64,000 nt of DNA from Thermoflavifilum sp. (GTDB lineage Bacteria > Bacteroidota > Bacteroidia > Chitinophagales > Chitinophagaceae): contig NZ_CP063141.1 of assembly GCF_014961315.1 (NCBI RefSeq), positions 1,426,001 through 1,490,000 on the forward strand, in the 5' to 3' direction. The notes under the pieces were generated by a model, which saw nothing but the letters and a program-made list of their open reading frames with translations, did no database searches and was not told where the DNA came from. Both the position numbers and the translations under genes were made by a program. Positions 8,712-18,682 of the stretch are shown piece after piece. Each line of letters begins with the position of its first letter. Position 1 is the stretch's first letter.

Positions 8712-9890
8712 TTAGATTCGTTCGAAAATTCCTGCGATACCCTGTCCGCCGCCCACACAGGCCGTAACCATACCGTATTTTTTATTCAGTCGTTGCAGGT
8801 CGTTCAGCAGTTGAACAGTAAGTTTACATCCGGTACAGCCCAGTGGATGCCCCAGGGCAATGGCTCCGCCGTTGATGTTTACTTTTTCCGGGTCCATCTG
8901 CAGCTGGCGGATGATGGCTACCGATTGTGCGGCAAAAGCTTCGTTGAGTTCGATGAGGTCGATGTCGTGGAGCTGCTTGCCGGCCATTTTCAGGGCTTTG
9001 GGCACAGCCTCTACCGGTCCGATGCCCATGAGCCGGGGTGGCACACCGGCTACCGCACACGAAACCAGTCGCGCTATGGGTTGCAATCCCAGCTGGTGAC
9101 AGAGTCTTTCGCTCATCACCACAACGAAAGCGGCTCCATCGGAGGTTTGAGACGAATTTCCCGCCGTAACGGTGCCGCCGGAGGCAAACACGGGGGGAAG
9201 CTTGGCTAAGGCTTCCAGGGAGGTATCGGGGCGTGGGCCTTCATCCTGATCGACCACATAACGCACGGTTTCTTTTTTGCCCTGTTCATTCACCCTCACC
9301 TGTTCAATGGTGATCGGATAAATGCCCGACCGAAAATAGCCCTGTTGCTGAGCGAAGAGGGCGCGTTGATGGGAGCGGAGGGCAAATAGATCCTGGTCTT
9401 CCCGGCTGATATGATATTCCCTGGCTACGGCCTCGGCGGTGAGCCCCATGCTCAGGTAATAATCGGGATGAACGGAAGCTACTTCGTAGCTCGGCGCTGT
9501 TTTCCATCCCCCCATGGGTACCCAGCTCATGCTTTCCGTTCCGCCGGCGATGATGCATTCGGCCATACCCGAGCGAATCTTGGCCGTGGCGATGGCAATG
9601 GTTTCCAGTCCAGAAGCGCAATAGCGGTTCACCGTCATGCCCGGAGCCTGTTCTCCCACCACCCGCACGGAAATCATCCGTCCAATCTGCAGACCCTGCT
9701 CAGCCTCAGGAACGGCATTGCCTACGATCACATCGTCTATACGTTTGCGATCTAACTGGGGCATACCTTGTAATAAACCCTCTATCAACTGCACGGCCAG
9801 GTCGTCGGGCCTTACAAAGCGAAACTTTCCACGTTTGGCACGAGTTACGGCAGTTCGGTAGCCCGCCACAATATAGGCTTCCTGAGTCAT
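8712..9890 (-). CDS. Acetyl-CoA C-acyltransferase (thiolase)
   Basis: 392-residue thiolase that cleaves 3-ketoacyl-CoA with CoA in fatty-acid beta-oxidation, or condenses acetyl-CoA in reverse. The nucleophilic Cys91 is in NRYCASGLETIA. The catalytic His is in GGAIALGHPLGCTG (about 348) and the second Cys is in TACVGGGQG near the end. The sequence resembles FadA/FadI-type degradative thiolases more than short acetoacetyl-CoA thiolases. No 3-hydroxyacyl-CoA dehydrogenase gene adjoins it; an acyl-CoA dehydrogenase lies far away at 32.4 kb. It is divergent from pyrD. Confidence 0.93.
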   Translation of the reverse strand: MTQEAYIVAGYRTAVTRAKRGKFRFVRPDDLAVQLIEGLLQGMPQLDRKRIDDVIVGNAVPEAEQGLQIGRMISVRVVGEQAPGMTVNRYCASGLETIAIATAKIRSGMAECIIAGGTESMSWVPMGGWKTAPSYEVASVHPDYYLSMGLTAEAVAREYHISREDQDLFALRSHQRALFAQQQGYFRSGIYPITIEQVRVNEQGKKETVRYVVDQDEGPRPDTSLEALAKLPPVFASGGTVTAGNSSQTSDGAAFVVVMSERLCHQLGLQPIARLVSCAVAGVPPRLMGIGPVEAVPKALKMAGKQLHDIDLIELNEAFAAQSVAIIRQLQMDPEKVNINGGAIALGHPLGCTGCKLTVQLLNDLQRLNKKYGMVTACVGGGQGIAGIFERI

Positions 9891-9904
9891 ATCGTTTATT
9901 TATC

Positions 9905-9912
9905 CAAACTTA
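9905..9912 (-). promoter_or_regulatory. Possible -7 box TAAGTTTG of the thiolase gene
   Basis: TAnnTTTG match on the minus strand, 14 bases before the thiolase ATG in the 109-base divergent gap with pyrD. Confidence 0.35.
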
Positions 9913-9999
9913 CAACAAAAACCAGAATAGCCGGTATTTCGCGAATGTGCTTATTTTTACATTTCGATCAGCAATACCAATAACTCGCTTTCTCTCCCT

Positions 10000-11052
10000 A
10001 TGTATGCATCATTGCGTAAGTTACTCTTTCTCTTCCCACCCGAGCGGGCCCATAAGCTGGCGATGCGGGGCCTTAAGCAGATTCATCAATTTAGAATAGG
10101 AAAACAATGGCTGCAACGGCATTTTTGCGTGGTACATCCTGTATTGCAGCGCCAGGTCATGGGTTTGTCGTTTCCCAATCCGGTTGGACTCGCAGCTGGT
10201 TTCGACAAGAATGCTCAATATGTGGAACTCCTGGCTGCATTGGGCTTTGGGTTTATTGAGATTGGTACCGTAACCCATCGGCCTCAGGCGGGTAACCGTC
10301 GTCCTCGCCTGTTTCGCCTTCCGGCGGATGAGGCCCTCATCAACCGGATGGGTTTTAACAATGATGGCGTTTTTGCGATAGCTGCACGTTTGCGGGCCAT
10401 CCGCAGCCGGGATAAGCAACTGATTATCGGGGGAAATATCGGCAAAAACAAAGAAACGCCTAATGAACAGGCTTTAATAGATTATGGAATTTGCTTTGAA
10501 GCGCTGTACGATACGGTGGATTATTTTGTCATCAACGTAAGTTCGCCAAATACGCCGGGTCTGCGGGATTTGCAACAACGAGATGCACTTCGAGAAATTG
10601 TCCAGCACCTCCAAACGCTTAATCAAGCCAAACCTCTAGCCCGGCCATTGTTGGTGAAAATAGCTCCAGATTTAGATTTGCCCGAAGTCGATCAAATTTT
10701 AGAAGTAGCGCAACAGTTTCGGTTAGCCGGCATTATTGCTTCCAATACCTCCGTCCGACGAGATGGACTGCACACACCAGCCAGGGTTCTCCAGCGCATT
10801 GGTGATGGAGGGTTAAGTGGTCGTCCTTTGTTTCCCCGCACCCTTCACATGATTAGCTACATATCCCGGCAAACTTCGGGAAGCCTTCCCATCATTGCAT
10901 CAGGCGGTATTTTTACGGCCGATGATGCGCGAGCCGTTATGGATGCAGGTGCCAGTCTGGTGCAGATTTACACGGGCATGATTTATCAGGGGCCGACGCT
11001 CATCCGGCAAATTTGCGAAGCGCTGCTGCCCGCACATCCTTCCGGCGCATAA
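10000..11052 (+). CDS. pyrD: Dihydroorotate dehydrogenase (quinone), class 2
   Basis: 350-residue FMN enzyme that oxidises dihydroorotate to orotate in pyrimidine synthesis and passes electrons to membrane quinone. Class 2 is supported by the amphipathic N-terminal extension (about 1-45, LFLFPPERAHKLAMRGL) used for membrane contact. Catalysis uses a Ser in NVSSPNTPGLRD (about 180-190). Other motifs are NPVGLAAGFDKNA, INRMGFNNDG and, for FMN phosphate binding, IASGGIFTADDA. A later ATG is not needed because the N-terminal helix starts immediately. Confidence 0.95.
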   Translation: MYASLRKLLFLFPPERAHKLAMRGLKQIHQFRIGKQWLQRHFCVVHPVLQRQVMGLSFPNPVGLAAGFDKNAQYVELLAALGFGFIEIGTVTHRPQAGNRRPRLFRLPADEALINRMGFNNDGVFAIAARLRAIRSRDKQLIIGGNIGKNKETPNEQALIDYGICFEALYDTVDYFVINVSSPNTPGLRDLQQRDALREIVQHLQTLNQAKPLARPLLVKIAPDLDLPEVDQILEVAQQFRLAGIIASNTSVRRDGLHTPARVLQRIGDGGLSGRPLFPRTLHMISYISRQTSGSLPIIASGGIFTADDARAVMDAGASLVQIYTGMIYQGPTLIRQICEALLPAHPSGA

Positions 11053-11149
11053 ATTTTCCGTTTTGCGTAAATGATTTTTCCCGATTCATCGGACGGATTC
11101 TCTTTTTCTGATTTTGTTTTGCCCCCTGTTACAGCAAAACTCAACCAGG

Positions 11150-12403
11150 ATGAATCGAATGATGTTACGTATGGCCGGCATAGCCGGATATGCCATCTGG
11201 ATGTGCTTTTTAACCATTTCTGTATGGGCTCAAAAGCAAACCGTGCTCACTGGGGAAGATTCCCTGCATCAGGGTTTAAATATGGGCACGTCCACACTCA
11301 TTGGCGGATATGGTGAAGCCGCTTTTCAGCGTGATTTCAATGAAGGGGTATCGCACATGAACCTGGTGCGTACGGTTTTATTCGTGGGTCATCAGTTCAA
11401 TGACCAAATTGCTTTTTTCTCTGAGCTGGAACTGGAAGACGCTAAAGTGGAAGGAGGGGATGCAGGTGGAGAAATTGCGATGGAACAGGCCTACCTGAAA
11501 TTTTCCAGTAAACGCCATCCGCAGAACTATCTGGTAGCCGGATTGTTCATTCCGCGTATTGGATTATTGAATGAAGATCATTTGCCAGTGAACTACAATG
11601 GTGTGGAAAGGCCCCTGGTGGAACAACTGGTCATTCCCGCCACCTGGCGTGAGCTCGGGGTTGGCTATTACGCCACATCGTCACGCTGGCCCTTGCAGTA
11701 TACGGTAGCGGTTGTAAACGGACTGGATGCTGCTGATTTCAGCCATGGTAGCGGCATACGAGAAGGTCGCTTTGAAGGCCGCGATGCAACAGCCAATAAT
11801 CTTGCCGTCACGGCATCGCTGCGGGCCAATCCCGGGGAATGGCAATTGCAGGTTTCTGGCTATGTTGGGGGCACGAATGGATTAAACAAGCGTGCATCAG
11901 ATAGCCTGGGCCTTGCGCATGGATGGTTTGCCCTGCCGCTTTATCTGGGTGAGGCTGATGTGCAGTACCGCCACGAGGGATTTCATGCTAAAGCGCTGGG
12001 AGCCTATATCCGTTTCCCGGACGCCAGTGCCGTAAATAAAGCCTATGCCAATAATGTAGCTTCTGGGATGTACGGCGCTTATGTGGAACTGGCTTATAAC
12101 CTGTTTGCCCGAGCACAGGGGCGGTTTCAGCATCAGCAATTGAACATGTTTGCGCGGTTTGAATGGATAGATTTAAACCAGCAGATTCCGGCCAATGCCA
12201 TATATGATGGTACACTCCGGCAATCTCATCTCATCGTGGGGCTGGGTTATCTGCCCATTCCAAATGTGGTTATCAAAGCCGATGTGAGGTTGCAACACAC
12301 CGGTCCTCAGAATCCTGATCTGATTGTGAATCCTAATCCTGCAGCTCCACCCTATCAGCAGAACAATACTTTTTTGAATCTCGGTTTAGGTTATTCCTTT
12401 TAA
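11150..12403 (+). CDS. Outer-membrane porin-like beta-barrel
   Basis: 417 residues from the ATG at 11150, which directly precedes a signal peptide ending SVWAQ. The mature part looks like a 16-strand-type porin: alternating aromatic strands, GGYGEAAFQRDF near the N-terminus, FFSELELEDAK, NYLVAGLFIPRIGLLNEDH, and a terminal strand LGLGYSF ending in Phe as outer-membrane barrels do. It resembles the phosphate-selective (OprO/OprP-like) or DcaP-like class in general form, but the substrate is unknown. It is first in a tight same-strand run with the Rieske, imelysin and di-heme oxidoreductase genes (gaps of 10-20 bases), so it probably supplies the outer-membrane step of that system. Confidence 0.8.
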   Translation: MNRMMLRMAGIAGYAIWMCFLTISVWAQKQTVLTGEDSLHQGLNMGTSTLIGGYGEAAFQRDFNEGVSHMNLVRTVLFVGHQFNDQIAFFSELELEDAKVEGGDAGGEIAMEQAYLKFSSKRHPQNYLVAGLFIPRIGLLNEDHLPVNYNGVERPLVEQLVIPATWRELGVGYYATSSRWPLQYTVAVVNGLDAADFSHGSGIREGRFEGRDATANNLAVTASLRANPGEWQLQVSGYVGGTNGLNKRASDSLGLAHGWFALPLYLGEADVQYRHEGFHAKALGAYIRFPDASAVNKAYANNVASGMYGAYVELAYNLFARAQGRFQHQQLNMFARFEWIDLNQQIPANAIYDGTLRQSHLIVGLGYLPIPNVVIKADVRLQHTGPQNPDLIVNPNPAAPPYQQNNTFLNLGLGYSF

Positions 12404-12413
12404 AGGTGAAAAC

Positions 12414-12860
12414 ATGGATAGACGATATTTCCTTCAGCAATCCTGTGGGTTCTGCCTCACCATGCTCATGAGTGGCTGGCTCGTAGAGGAATTGAGTGCT
12501 TGTAGCGCAAGCAAGGTATTGCAGGGGCGGCTGGTGGATCGAGAAATTGAAGTAGACGGGACATTGTTGAACGATGAGCATTTTCGGGTATTAGCGGCTT
12601 CGGGCCTACGATATCGCATTGCTTTGCGTCGACTGGCAGATGGGCAATACCTGGCCCTATTGCTCATGTGTACCCACGCCCGCAATCCCGTGACGCTAAC
12701 CGGTGATAGCTTCTATTGCCCGCTTCATGGCAGTCGATTCGATGCACAGGGTCAAGTTGTCCAGGGACCCGCCCAGCAGCCGCTGGTGCATTTGCCGGTA
12801 AACCGCGATGCCCATGGCAACTTGCACATTGTACTGCAAAACTGGATGCTGGAATCATAA
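12414..12860 (+). CDS. Rieske-type [2Fe-2S] lipoprotein
   Basis: 148 residues. The N-terminus reads DRRYFLQQ, a twin-arginine-type signal, followed by a hydrophobic stretch and a lipobox LSAC at Cys30, so the protein is probably exported folded and lipid-anchored. The cluster ligands are Cys86/His88 in CTHARNPV and Cys102/His105 in CPLHGSRFD. The two extra Cys that form the disulfide in bc1-type Rieske proteins (CTHxGC, CPCHGS) are both absent, as in low-potential Rieske-type ferredoxins. It is an electron-transfer component without an obvious oxygenase partner. The neighbours suggest it works with the di-heme oxidoreductase. Confidence 0.85.
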   Translation: MDRRYFLQQSCGFCLTMLMSGWLVEELSACSASKVLQGRLVDREIEVDGTLLNDEHFRVLAASGLRYRIALRRLADGQYLALLLMCTHARNPVTLTGDSFYCPLHGSRFDAQGQVVQGPAQQPLVHLPVNRDAHGNLHIVLQNWMLES

Positions 12861-12880
12861 ACTGATTGTTTCAAACGCAA

Positions 12881-13981
12881 ATGATATCAATCATGGAATC
12901 ATTATCTATTCGCTTAGTGTCTTTGATGATTGGCTTTGCCGTTTGTGCTTGCACCCTATCCGGATGTAAAAAAGATGAAGAAAATCATATTATCAACCAG
13001 CCGGCATTAGAGCAGCAGGTGCTGGACGATTTTGTGCACGTCGTAGCTATTCCGCAATATGCTGCTTTGCATGCTCATGCCGACTCGCTTCAGCAAACGG
13101 TAAATGCTTTTATGCAATCACCGTCCGACCTGTTGTTGCAGGAGGCCCGCAATCGGTGGCGTTTGTTAAGGCAAACATGGGAGCAATGCGAGGGCTTTTT
13201 GCTGGGTCCGGTTGAAGATGATGAATACGATCCACGCATGGATACCTGGCCGGTGGATTATGTGCAGATGGATTCCCTGCTGGCAAGCAACGTGCCGTTG
13301 ACCCTACAAACCGTTCAGCAACTGGATCTGGCTCTGCGGGGCTTTCATCCGGTGGAATACCTCCTCTGGGGCAAGGATGGCAATAAGACTGCTGCTGACT
13401 TCACCGATCGGCAGAAACAATACCTTGCCGCGCTGGTTGCCGATCTGGAGCAGAATACCGCTCAGCTATATCAGAGCTGGATATCCGAAGGAGGCAACTT
13501 CGCCGCTACAGTGATACAGGCCGGCCAGGGGAGTACGCGTTATCTGTCGCGCCTGGAGGCATTTCAGGCCATCACAGGTGCAGTGGCCGGTATTTGTGAT
13601 GAAGTAGGCAATGGTAAAATCGCCGAGCCTTTTACACGGCGTGATTCGCTCATTACGGAATCGCCCTTCTCACATAACTCCATGCAGGATTTCAAGAATA
13701 ATATCATCGGTGCCCAGCAGGTTTATCTGGGGGATTATGCAGGAACAGACGGTAAGGGGTTAACAGACCTTGTGACCTTGCATAATGTAGCCCTCGACAA
13801 TCAAATCCGGCAACAATTCACACGCGCCATTCAATCCTTGCAGCAGGTAACCCTGCCATTTGAGCAGGCCATTTACCTGCAGCGTACGCAACTCTCCCGG
13901 GCCATGGAAGCCCTGGCCGACCTGGAAAATACGCTTAGCGATGATTTGCAGACTTACCTGCAGCAATATGTGAAAGATTAA
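12881..13981 (+). CDS. Imelysin-family lipoprotein (iron-regulated IrpA-like)
   Basis: About 366 residues. The signal peptide ends in a lipobox TLSGC (Cys29), so it is a lipoprotein. The imelysin domain (about 45-360) is all-helical. It carries the GxHxxE motif in RGFHPVEYLLWG (about 153-163) and the second repeat half with FKNNIIGAQQVYLG. Family members such as IrpA and EfeO/EfeM relatives are linked to iron acquisition; peptidase activity is doubtful for this group. The start may be ATG 12881 or 12893, neither with a strong ribosome-binding site. Its position just before a DUF1111 oxidoreductase repeats the cyanobacterial irpA-irpB pairing. Confidence 0.88.
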   Translation: MISIMESLSIRLVSLMIGFAVCACTLSGCKKDEENHIINQPALEQQVLDDFVHVVAIPQYAALHAHADSLQQTVNAFMQSPSDLLLQEARNRWRLLRQTWEQCEGFLLGPVEDDEYDPRMDTWPVDYVQMDSLLASNVPLTLQTVQQLDLALRGFHPVEYLLWGKDGNKTAADFTDRQKQYLAALVADLEQNTAQLYQSWISEGGNFAATVIQAGQGSTRYLSRLEAFQAITGAVAGICDEVGNGKIAEPFTRRDSLITESPFSHNSMQDFKNNIIGAQQVYLGDYAGTDGKGLTDLVTLHNVALDNQIRQQFTRAIQSLQQVTLPFEQAIYLQRTQLSRAMEALADLENTLSDDLQTYLQQYVKD

Positions 13982-13993
13982 TCATGAAGGCAA

Positions 13994-15370
13994 ATGAAGA
14001 TTGGTAAAACCTATTGGGCAACGGTAGTGGTGGCTTTGATAGCCAGTGTTGGTGTGCTGTGCACCAAACCGGCATCGTTCCCGGAAGCTGATTACGATCC
14101 TCGTCTGGCAGGCGGGATGGCTACCGTGTTCGATTTGAGCTCACAATCGTTCAGTCATCCCATCCCCGGCCTTTCAGCCTGGGATAGCCATGTGCATGAA
14201 AAAGGAGACCAGATCTTCGAACAGAGTTTTGTCGCAGCCCCTGCTCCATTGTTTTCCGGACTGGGGCCTCTTTTTAATAATGTTTCCTGCATTTCCTGTC
14301 ATCACAACGATGGCAAGGGTACGCCCAGCTTCGGAGAAATCAATTCTTCCATGTTGATGCGGGTGAGTATACCGGGAAAGGATGCACATGGAGGTCCGGT
14401 GCCGGTACCCGGCTTGGGGTTACAGATTCAGGATCGCAGCATTCTGGGCTTTCGGCCTGAGGCCAGCATTTCGGTGAATTATCAGGATAGCCTGGTGCGG
14501 TATCCCGATGGGAGCACGGTGCTTTTGCATGTACCCCGATATGCCATTACCCAGCCTTATGTTGCCTTACCGGCCGATTTGCTGTGCTCGCCACGGATGG
14601 CACCCCCTGTATTCGGTATGGGACTGCTGGAACGGGTGCCTGCCGAAGAAATTCTTGCACATGCGGATCCCGACGATGTCGATCATGATGGCATCAAGGG
14701 GCATCCCAATTATGTGTATGACCCGGTTAGTGGTGCGCAGGTCATTGGACGTTTCGGGTTGAAAGCCAATGTAGGCCATTTGCTGACTCAGGTAGCCAGC
14801 GCTTTTCAGCAGGACATGGGTATTACGAATTCCGTTTTCCCTCAGGAAAATTCAACCTTGCAGGGAGATGGCCTGCATGACGATCCCGAGCTGCGCGACA
14901 GCCTGTTGAATGCTGTGAAGTTTTATGTCGAAACCCTGGCTGTTCCAGCCCGTCGCAATGTCACCGACGCGCAGGTAAAGGCAGGGGAGCAGTATTTTCA
15001 ACAAATTGGCTGTGCAAAATGCCATTTGCCTACCCTCTACACCGCTGTTGATGTGCGTTTCCCGGCACTCAGCAACCAGCGTATTCATCCCTATACCGAT
15101 TTGCTATTACACGATATGGGCCCCGCACTGGCCGACGGCCGGCCCGACTATCAGGCCAGTGGACAGGAATGGCGTACGGCTCCACTCTGGGGTATTGGCC
15201 TGTTTCCTAAGACCAATGGCACGCCTTATTATCTTCACGACGGCCGGGCACGTTCCCTCGAAGAAGCCATTTTATGGCATGGAGGCGAGGCAGCGACCTC
15301 AAAAAATCGTTTCTTGCAACTTTCCAGCGCGCAACGTCAGGCAGTGATTAGCTTCCTGCAATCGCTGTGA
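13994..15370 (+). CDS. Di-heme oxidoreductase (DUF1111/DHOR family)
   Basis: 458 residues with a signal peptide and two c-type haem sites: CISCH at about 99-103 and CAKCH at about 339-343. The stretch [18 protein letters not shown] and the C-terminal [19 protein letters not shown] with [21 protein letters not shown] are typical of the family once called thiol oxidoreductases. It is the last gene of the run with porin, Rieske and imelysin. It should act in the periplasm. The substrate is unknown; a redox step on a metal before or during uptake is a reasonable inference from the imelysin partner. Confidence 0.88.
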   Translation: MKIGKTYWATVVVALIASVGVLCTKPASFPEADYDPRLAGGMATVFDLSSQSFSHPIPGLSAWDSHVHEKGDQIFEQSFVAAPAPLFSGLGPLFNNVSCISCHHNDGKGTPSFGEINSSMLMRVSIPGKDAHGGPVPVPGLGLQIQDRSILGFRPEASISVNYQDSLVRYPDGSTVLLHVPRYAITQPYVALPADLLCSPRMAPPVFGMGLLERVPAEEILAHADPDDVDHDGIKGHPNYVYDPVSGAQVIGRFGLKANVGHLLTQVASAFQQDMGITNSVFPQENSTLQGDGLHDDPELRDSLLNAVKFYVETLAVPARRNVTDAQVKAGEQYFQQIGCAKCHLPTLYTAVDVRFPALSNQRIHPYTDLLLHDMGPALADGRPDYQASGQEWRTAPLWGIGLFPKTNGTPYYLHDGRARSLEEAILWHGGEAATSKNRFLQLSSAQRQAVISFLQSL

Positions 15371-15425
15371 AGTTATCTTTTCCTCCCGGACAGCTTTTTC
15401 AAACAGGGTATCGCCCTTGCTTTCC

Positions 15426-15433
15426 TATATTTG
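15426..15433 (+). promoter_or_regulatory. Putative -7 box TATATTTG of aspS
   Basis: TAnnTTTG match ending 25 bases before the aspS ATG at 15459, in the gap after the di-heme oxidoreductase gene. Confidence 0.45.
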
Positions 15434-15458
15434 TGCCCTTATTTCAAATGTTTCATCC

Positions 15459-17282
15459 ATGTATCGCACACATACCTGTGGGGAGCTCCGCCTTTCAGAT
15501 GCCGGCAAAGAAGTGACGCTGGCAGGCTGGGTACAACGCATCCGCAAGTTTGGAAAAATGACTTTTGTGGATTTGCGCGATAGATACGGCATTACGCAGC
15601 TGGTTTTTCAGGAAAAACTCAATGCACAACTCGATGCCCAACCCTTAAACCGGGAATATGTGATTCAGGCTTCTGGTAAGGTGGTGGAACGAAGCAACAA
15701 AAATCCCCAGCTTCCCACGGGCGATATTGAATTGCTGGTTCAATATTATGAAATTTTGAATCCGGCCCGGACTCCGCCATTTACCATTGAGGAAGAAACG
15801 GATGGAGGAGAAGATTTGCGGATGAAATATCGTTTCCTGGATTTGCGACGTCAGCCCCTGCAACGCAACCTGCTGCTTCGCTACCAGGCCAGCCGGGCCG
15901 TACGTGAATACCTTGACCAGCAAGGATTTGTGGAAATTGAAACCCCTTTTTTGATTAAATCCACCCCGGAAGGTGCACGTGATTTTGTCGTGCCCTCGCG
16001 GATGAATCCCCATCAGTTTTACGCCCTGCCGCAGTCGCCCCAGACTTTCAAGCAATTGCTCATGGTAAGCGGGTTTGATCGGTATTATCAGATTGTTCGC
16101 TGCTTTCGTGATGAAGACCTGCGGGCCGATCGTCAGCCCGAGTTTACCCAGATTGATTGTGAAATGAGTTTTGTGACACAGGAAGATGTGTTGCAAGTGT
16201 TTGAAGGGATGATGCGGCATGTATTTAGCAAGGTGGCTCATGTAGCATTACCCGATCCTTTTCCCCGGCTAAGCTGGGATGAAGCCATGTGGAAATACGG
16301 CAACGATAAGCCTGACCTGCGTTTCGATATGTTTTTACACAACCTGAAGGTGAGAAATCGGGTGTATTGTGAGGTTTTGCATCAAACGGGTTTCCAGGTA
16401 CTGGATCAGGCTGAAACGGTACTGGCTATTGTGGTACCGGGAGCGGCTGATTATACACGTAAGCAACTCGATGAGCTCACCGAGTGGGTCAAACGGCCAC
16501 AGATCGGTATGCAGGGATTGCTTTATATTCGTTATCTGCCAGATGGAACGTTGAAGAGTTCGGCCGACAAATATCTCGCGCAGGATGTGCTGAGCAAGAT
16601 CCAGCAATTTTGCGAAGCACAGCCTGGCGACCTGCTGCTGATGCTGGCCGGACGAGAAGATAAGACCCGTAAAGCTGCAGCGGAACTTCGATTGGAGATG
16701 GGGAACCGCCTGGGTTTACGAAAAAAAGATGTATTCAGGCCACTCTGGGTGGTTGATTTCCCCCTGTTTGAATACAGTGAAGAAGAGGCGTTGCCCGGCA
16801 GTGTAGGCCGATGGGTGGCTCGCCATCACCCGTTTACTGCTCCACGACCCGAGCATATCCCGCTGATGATTGAAAATAGTCCGCTGATTCCGCCGGGTAG
16901 TGATTATCAGGATCATCCCTTTGCCCGGATCAAAGCTAATGCCTATGATATGGTGATCAACGGCCAGGAAGTAGGAGGCGGCTCCATTCGCATTTTCCAG
17001 CGAGATCTCCAGGAAAAAATGTTTGCCGCACTGGGACTTTCGCCCGAGGAAGCCCGACAGAAATTTGGTTTTTTGCTTGGTGCCTTTGAATATGGTGCGC
17101 CGCCGCATGGTGGTATTGCTTTCGGATTCGATAGGTTATGTGCCATCCTGGGCGGTAGCGATAGTATTCGGGATTTCATCGCCTTTCCGAAAAACAATGC
17201 GGGTCGCGACATGATGCTCGATGCGCCCGCCCCGCTCGAGGAAGCCCAGCTAAAAGAACTACATATTTGCCTGCGTAAATAA
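15459..17282 (+). CDS. aspS: Aspartyl-tRNA synthetase, bacterial type
   Basis: 607-residue class II synthetase that charges tRNA-Asp. The N-terminal OB-fold anticodon-binding domain starts at [11 protein letters not shown] (about 1-110). Class II motif 2 is visible as [21 protein letters not shown], and motif 3 as [16 protein letters not shown] near the C-terminus. The bacterial GAD insertion fills about 300-420. The ATG at 15459 is chosen because the family begins MYRT; a longer reading frame starts at 15417 but would span the promoter box. Whether it is discriminating or not cannot be told here. Confidence 0.96.
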   Translation: MYRTHTCGELRLSDAGKEVTLAGWVQRIRKFGKMTFVDLRDRYGITQLVFQEKLNAQLDAQPLNREYVIQASGKVVERSNKNPQLPTGDIELLVQYYEILNPARTPPFTIEEETDGGEDLRMKYRFLDLRRQPLQRNLLLRYQASRAVREYLDQQGFVEIETPFLIKSTPEGARDFVVPSRMNPHQFYALPQSPQTFKQLLMVSGFDRYYQIVRCFRDEDLRADRQPEFTQIDCEMSFVTQEDVLQVFEGMMRHVFSKVAHVALPDPFPRLSWDEAMWKYGNDKPDLRFDMFLHNLKVRNRVYCEVLHQTGFQVLDQAETVLAIVVPGAADYTRKQLDELTEWVKRPQIGMQGLLYIRYLPDGTLKSSADKYLAQDVLSKIQQFCEAQPGDLLLMLAGREDKTRKAAAELRLEMGNRLGLRKKDVFRPLWVVDFPLFEYSEEEALPGSVGRWVARHHPFTAPRPEHIPLMIENSPLIPPGSDYQDHPFARIKANAYDMVINGQEVGGGSIRIFQRDLQEKMFAALGLSPEEARQKFGFLLGAFEYGAPPHGGIAFGFDRLCAILGGSDSIRDFIAFPKNNAGRDMMLDAPAPLEEAQLKELHICLRK

Positions 17283-17325
17283 TCACTACTGAAAATAGCA
17301 TCTTAATTTGCAGGAAAGCCGGTTT

Positions 17326-18609
17326 ATGGACCATTTTTCCATCCCGCTGGCCGAGCGTATGCGTCCACGCGGATTTAATGAATTAGTCGGTCAACCACAC
17401 CTTACCGCGCCCGACTCGGCTCTGCAACAGGCCTTGCGACAACGTAACCTGCCTTCCCTGATTTTCTGGGGGCCACCGGGAGTAGGCAAAACCACCATTG
17501 CGCGGCTTATCGCTACCGAACTGGATAAGCCTTTTTATGCCCTCAGTGCCATCTCTTCCGGCGTAAAGGAGGTGAGGGAAATTATCGAGAAAGCTGAAAA
17601 GCAAGGAGGGGCGGTGCTTTTCATCGATGAGATTCATCGGTTTAACAAAGCCCAACAGGATGCCCTGCTGGGGGCTGTGGAGAAAGGTACCATCACCCTG
17701 ATCGGAGCAACCACTGAAAATCCTTCCTTTGAAGTAAATGCTGCTTTGCTTTCCAGGTGCATGGTATATGTGCTTCATCCCCTTACGGATGCCGATCTGC
17801 TGGAGATTGCCCGAAGGGCTCTGGAGAAGGATACCTGGCTCAGCCAGCTTCCGGTGCAACTTGCAGAAACTGAGGCTTTGTTGAGGCTTTCCGGAGGTGA
17901 TGCCCGTCGGTTGCTGAACCTGCTGGAATTAGCTGTGGATAGCCTGCTGGCTGTTATCCCGCAGGGGCACCCCTTGCTGATCACCGATGAGCTGATGATG
18001 AAAATTGCTCAGCGGCCGGTAGCCCTGTATGATAAACAAGGTGAACAACATTATGACATCATATCGGCTTTTATCAAATCCATCCGGGGAAGCGATCCCA
18101 ATGCAGCGGTGTACTGGCTGGCCCGTATGATTGCAGGTGGCGAAGATGTGCAGTTTATCGCCCGACGTATGGTGATTCTGGCTTCGGAAGACATCGGCAA
18201 TGCCAACCCCAATGCCCTGTTACTGGCTACCAGCACCTTTCAGGCGGTGAGTGTCATTGGCTATCCCGAGGCCAGTCTGATTCTTTCGCAATGTGCCATC
18301 TACCTGGCTTGCTCGCCCAAGAGCAACGCGGCTTATCAAGCCATCCAGCAGGCTATGGAAGCTGTGGATCAATATGGCCCACTCCCTGTGCCCCTGCATC
18401 TCCGTAATGTACCCACAGCCCTCATGCGCAAACTGCATTATGGAAAAGATTATCAATATGCCCATGATTTTACCGGCCATTTTGTAGATCAGGAATATCT
18501 GCCAGAAAAAATCAAGGGCATGCGCTTTTACACGCCCGGCGAGAACCCCCGTGAACAGGAATTGCGCAAGCAATTGAAAAACTGGTGGAAGGAAAAATAC
18601 GGATATTAA
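17326..18609 (+). CDS. rarA: Replication-associated recombination protein RarA (MgsA/WRNIP1 family)
   Basis: 427-residue AAA+ ATPase acting at stalled replication forks. Walker A is GPPGVGKTT, Walker B is LFIDEIHRF followed by NKAQQDALL, and sensor 1 is [19 protein letters not shown]. The C-terminal tetramerisation region includes [18 protein letters not shown] and [10 protein letters not shown]. The ATG at 17326 follows an AGGAAA ribosome-binding site. The gene is 43 bases downstream of aspS and may be cotranscribed. Confidence 0.95.
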   Translation: MDHFSIPLAERMRPRGFNELVGQPHLTAPDSALQQALRQRNLPSLIFWGPPGVGKTTIARLIATELDKPFYALSAISSGVKEVREIIEKAEKQGGAVLFIDEIHRFNKAQQDALLGAVEKGTITLIGATTENPSFEVNAALLSRCMVYVLHPLTDADLLEIARRALEKDTWLSQLPVQLAETEALLRLSGGDARRLLNLLELAVDSLLAVIPQGHPLLITDELMMKIAQRPVALYDKQGEQHYDIISAFIKSIRGSDPNAAVYWLARMIAGGEDVQFIARRMVILASEDIGNANPNALLLATSTFQAVSVIGYPEASLILSQCAIYLACSPKSNAAYQAIQQAMEAVDQYGPLPVPLHLRNVPTALMRKLHYGKDYQYAHDFTGHFVDQEYLPEKIKGMRFYTPGENPREQELRKQLKNWWKEKYGY

Positions 18610-18682
18610 CAACAGATTAGCCCTTACGAGCATGGAAAAGCAGGGAATTGCCTAATTTTAATATTTGTAAAATCTATTCGCC

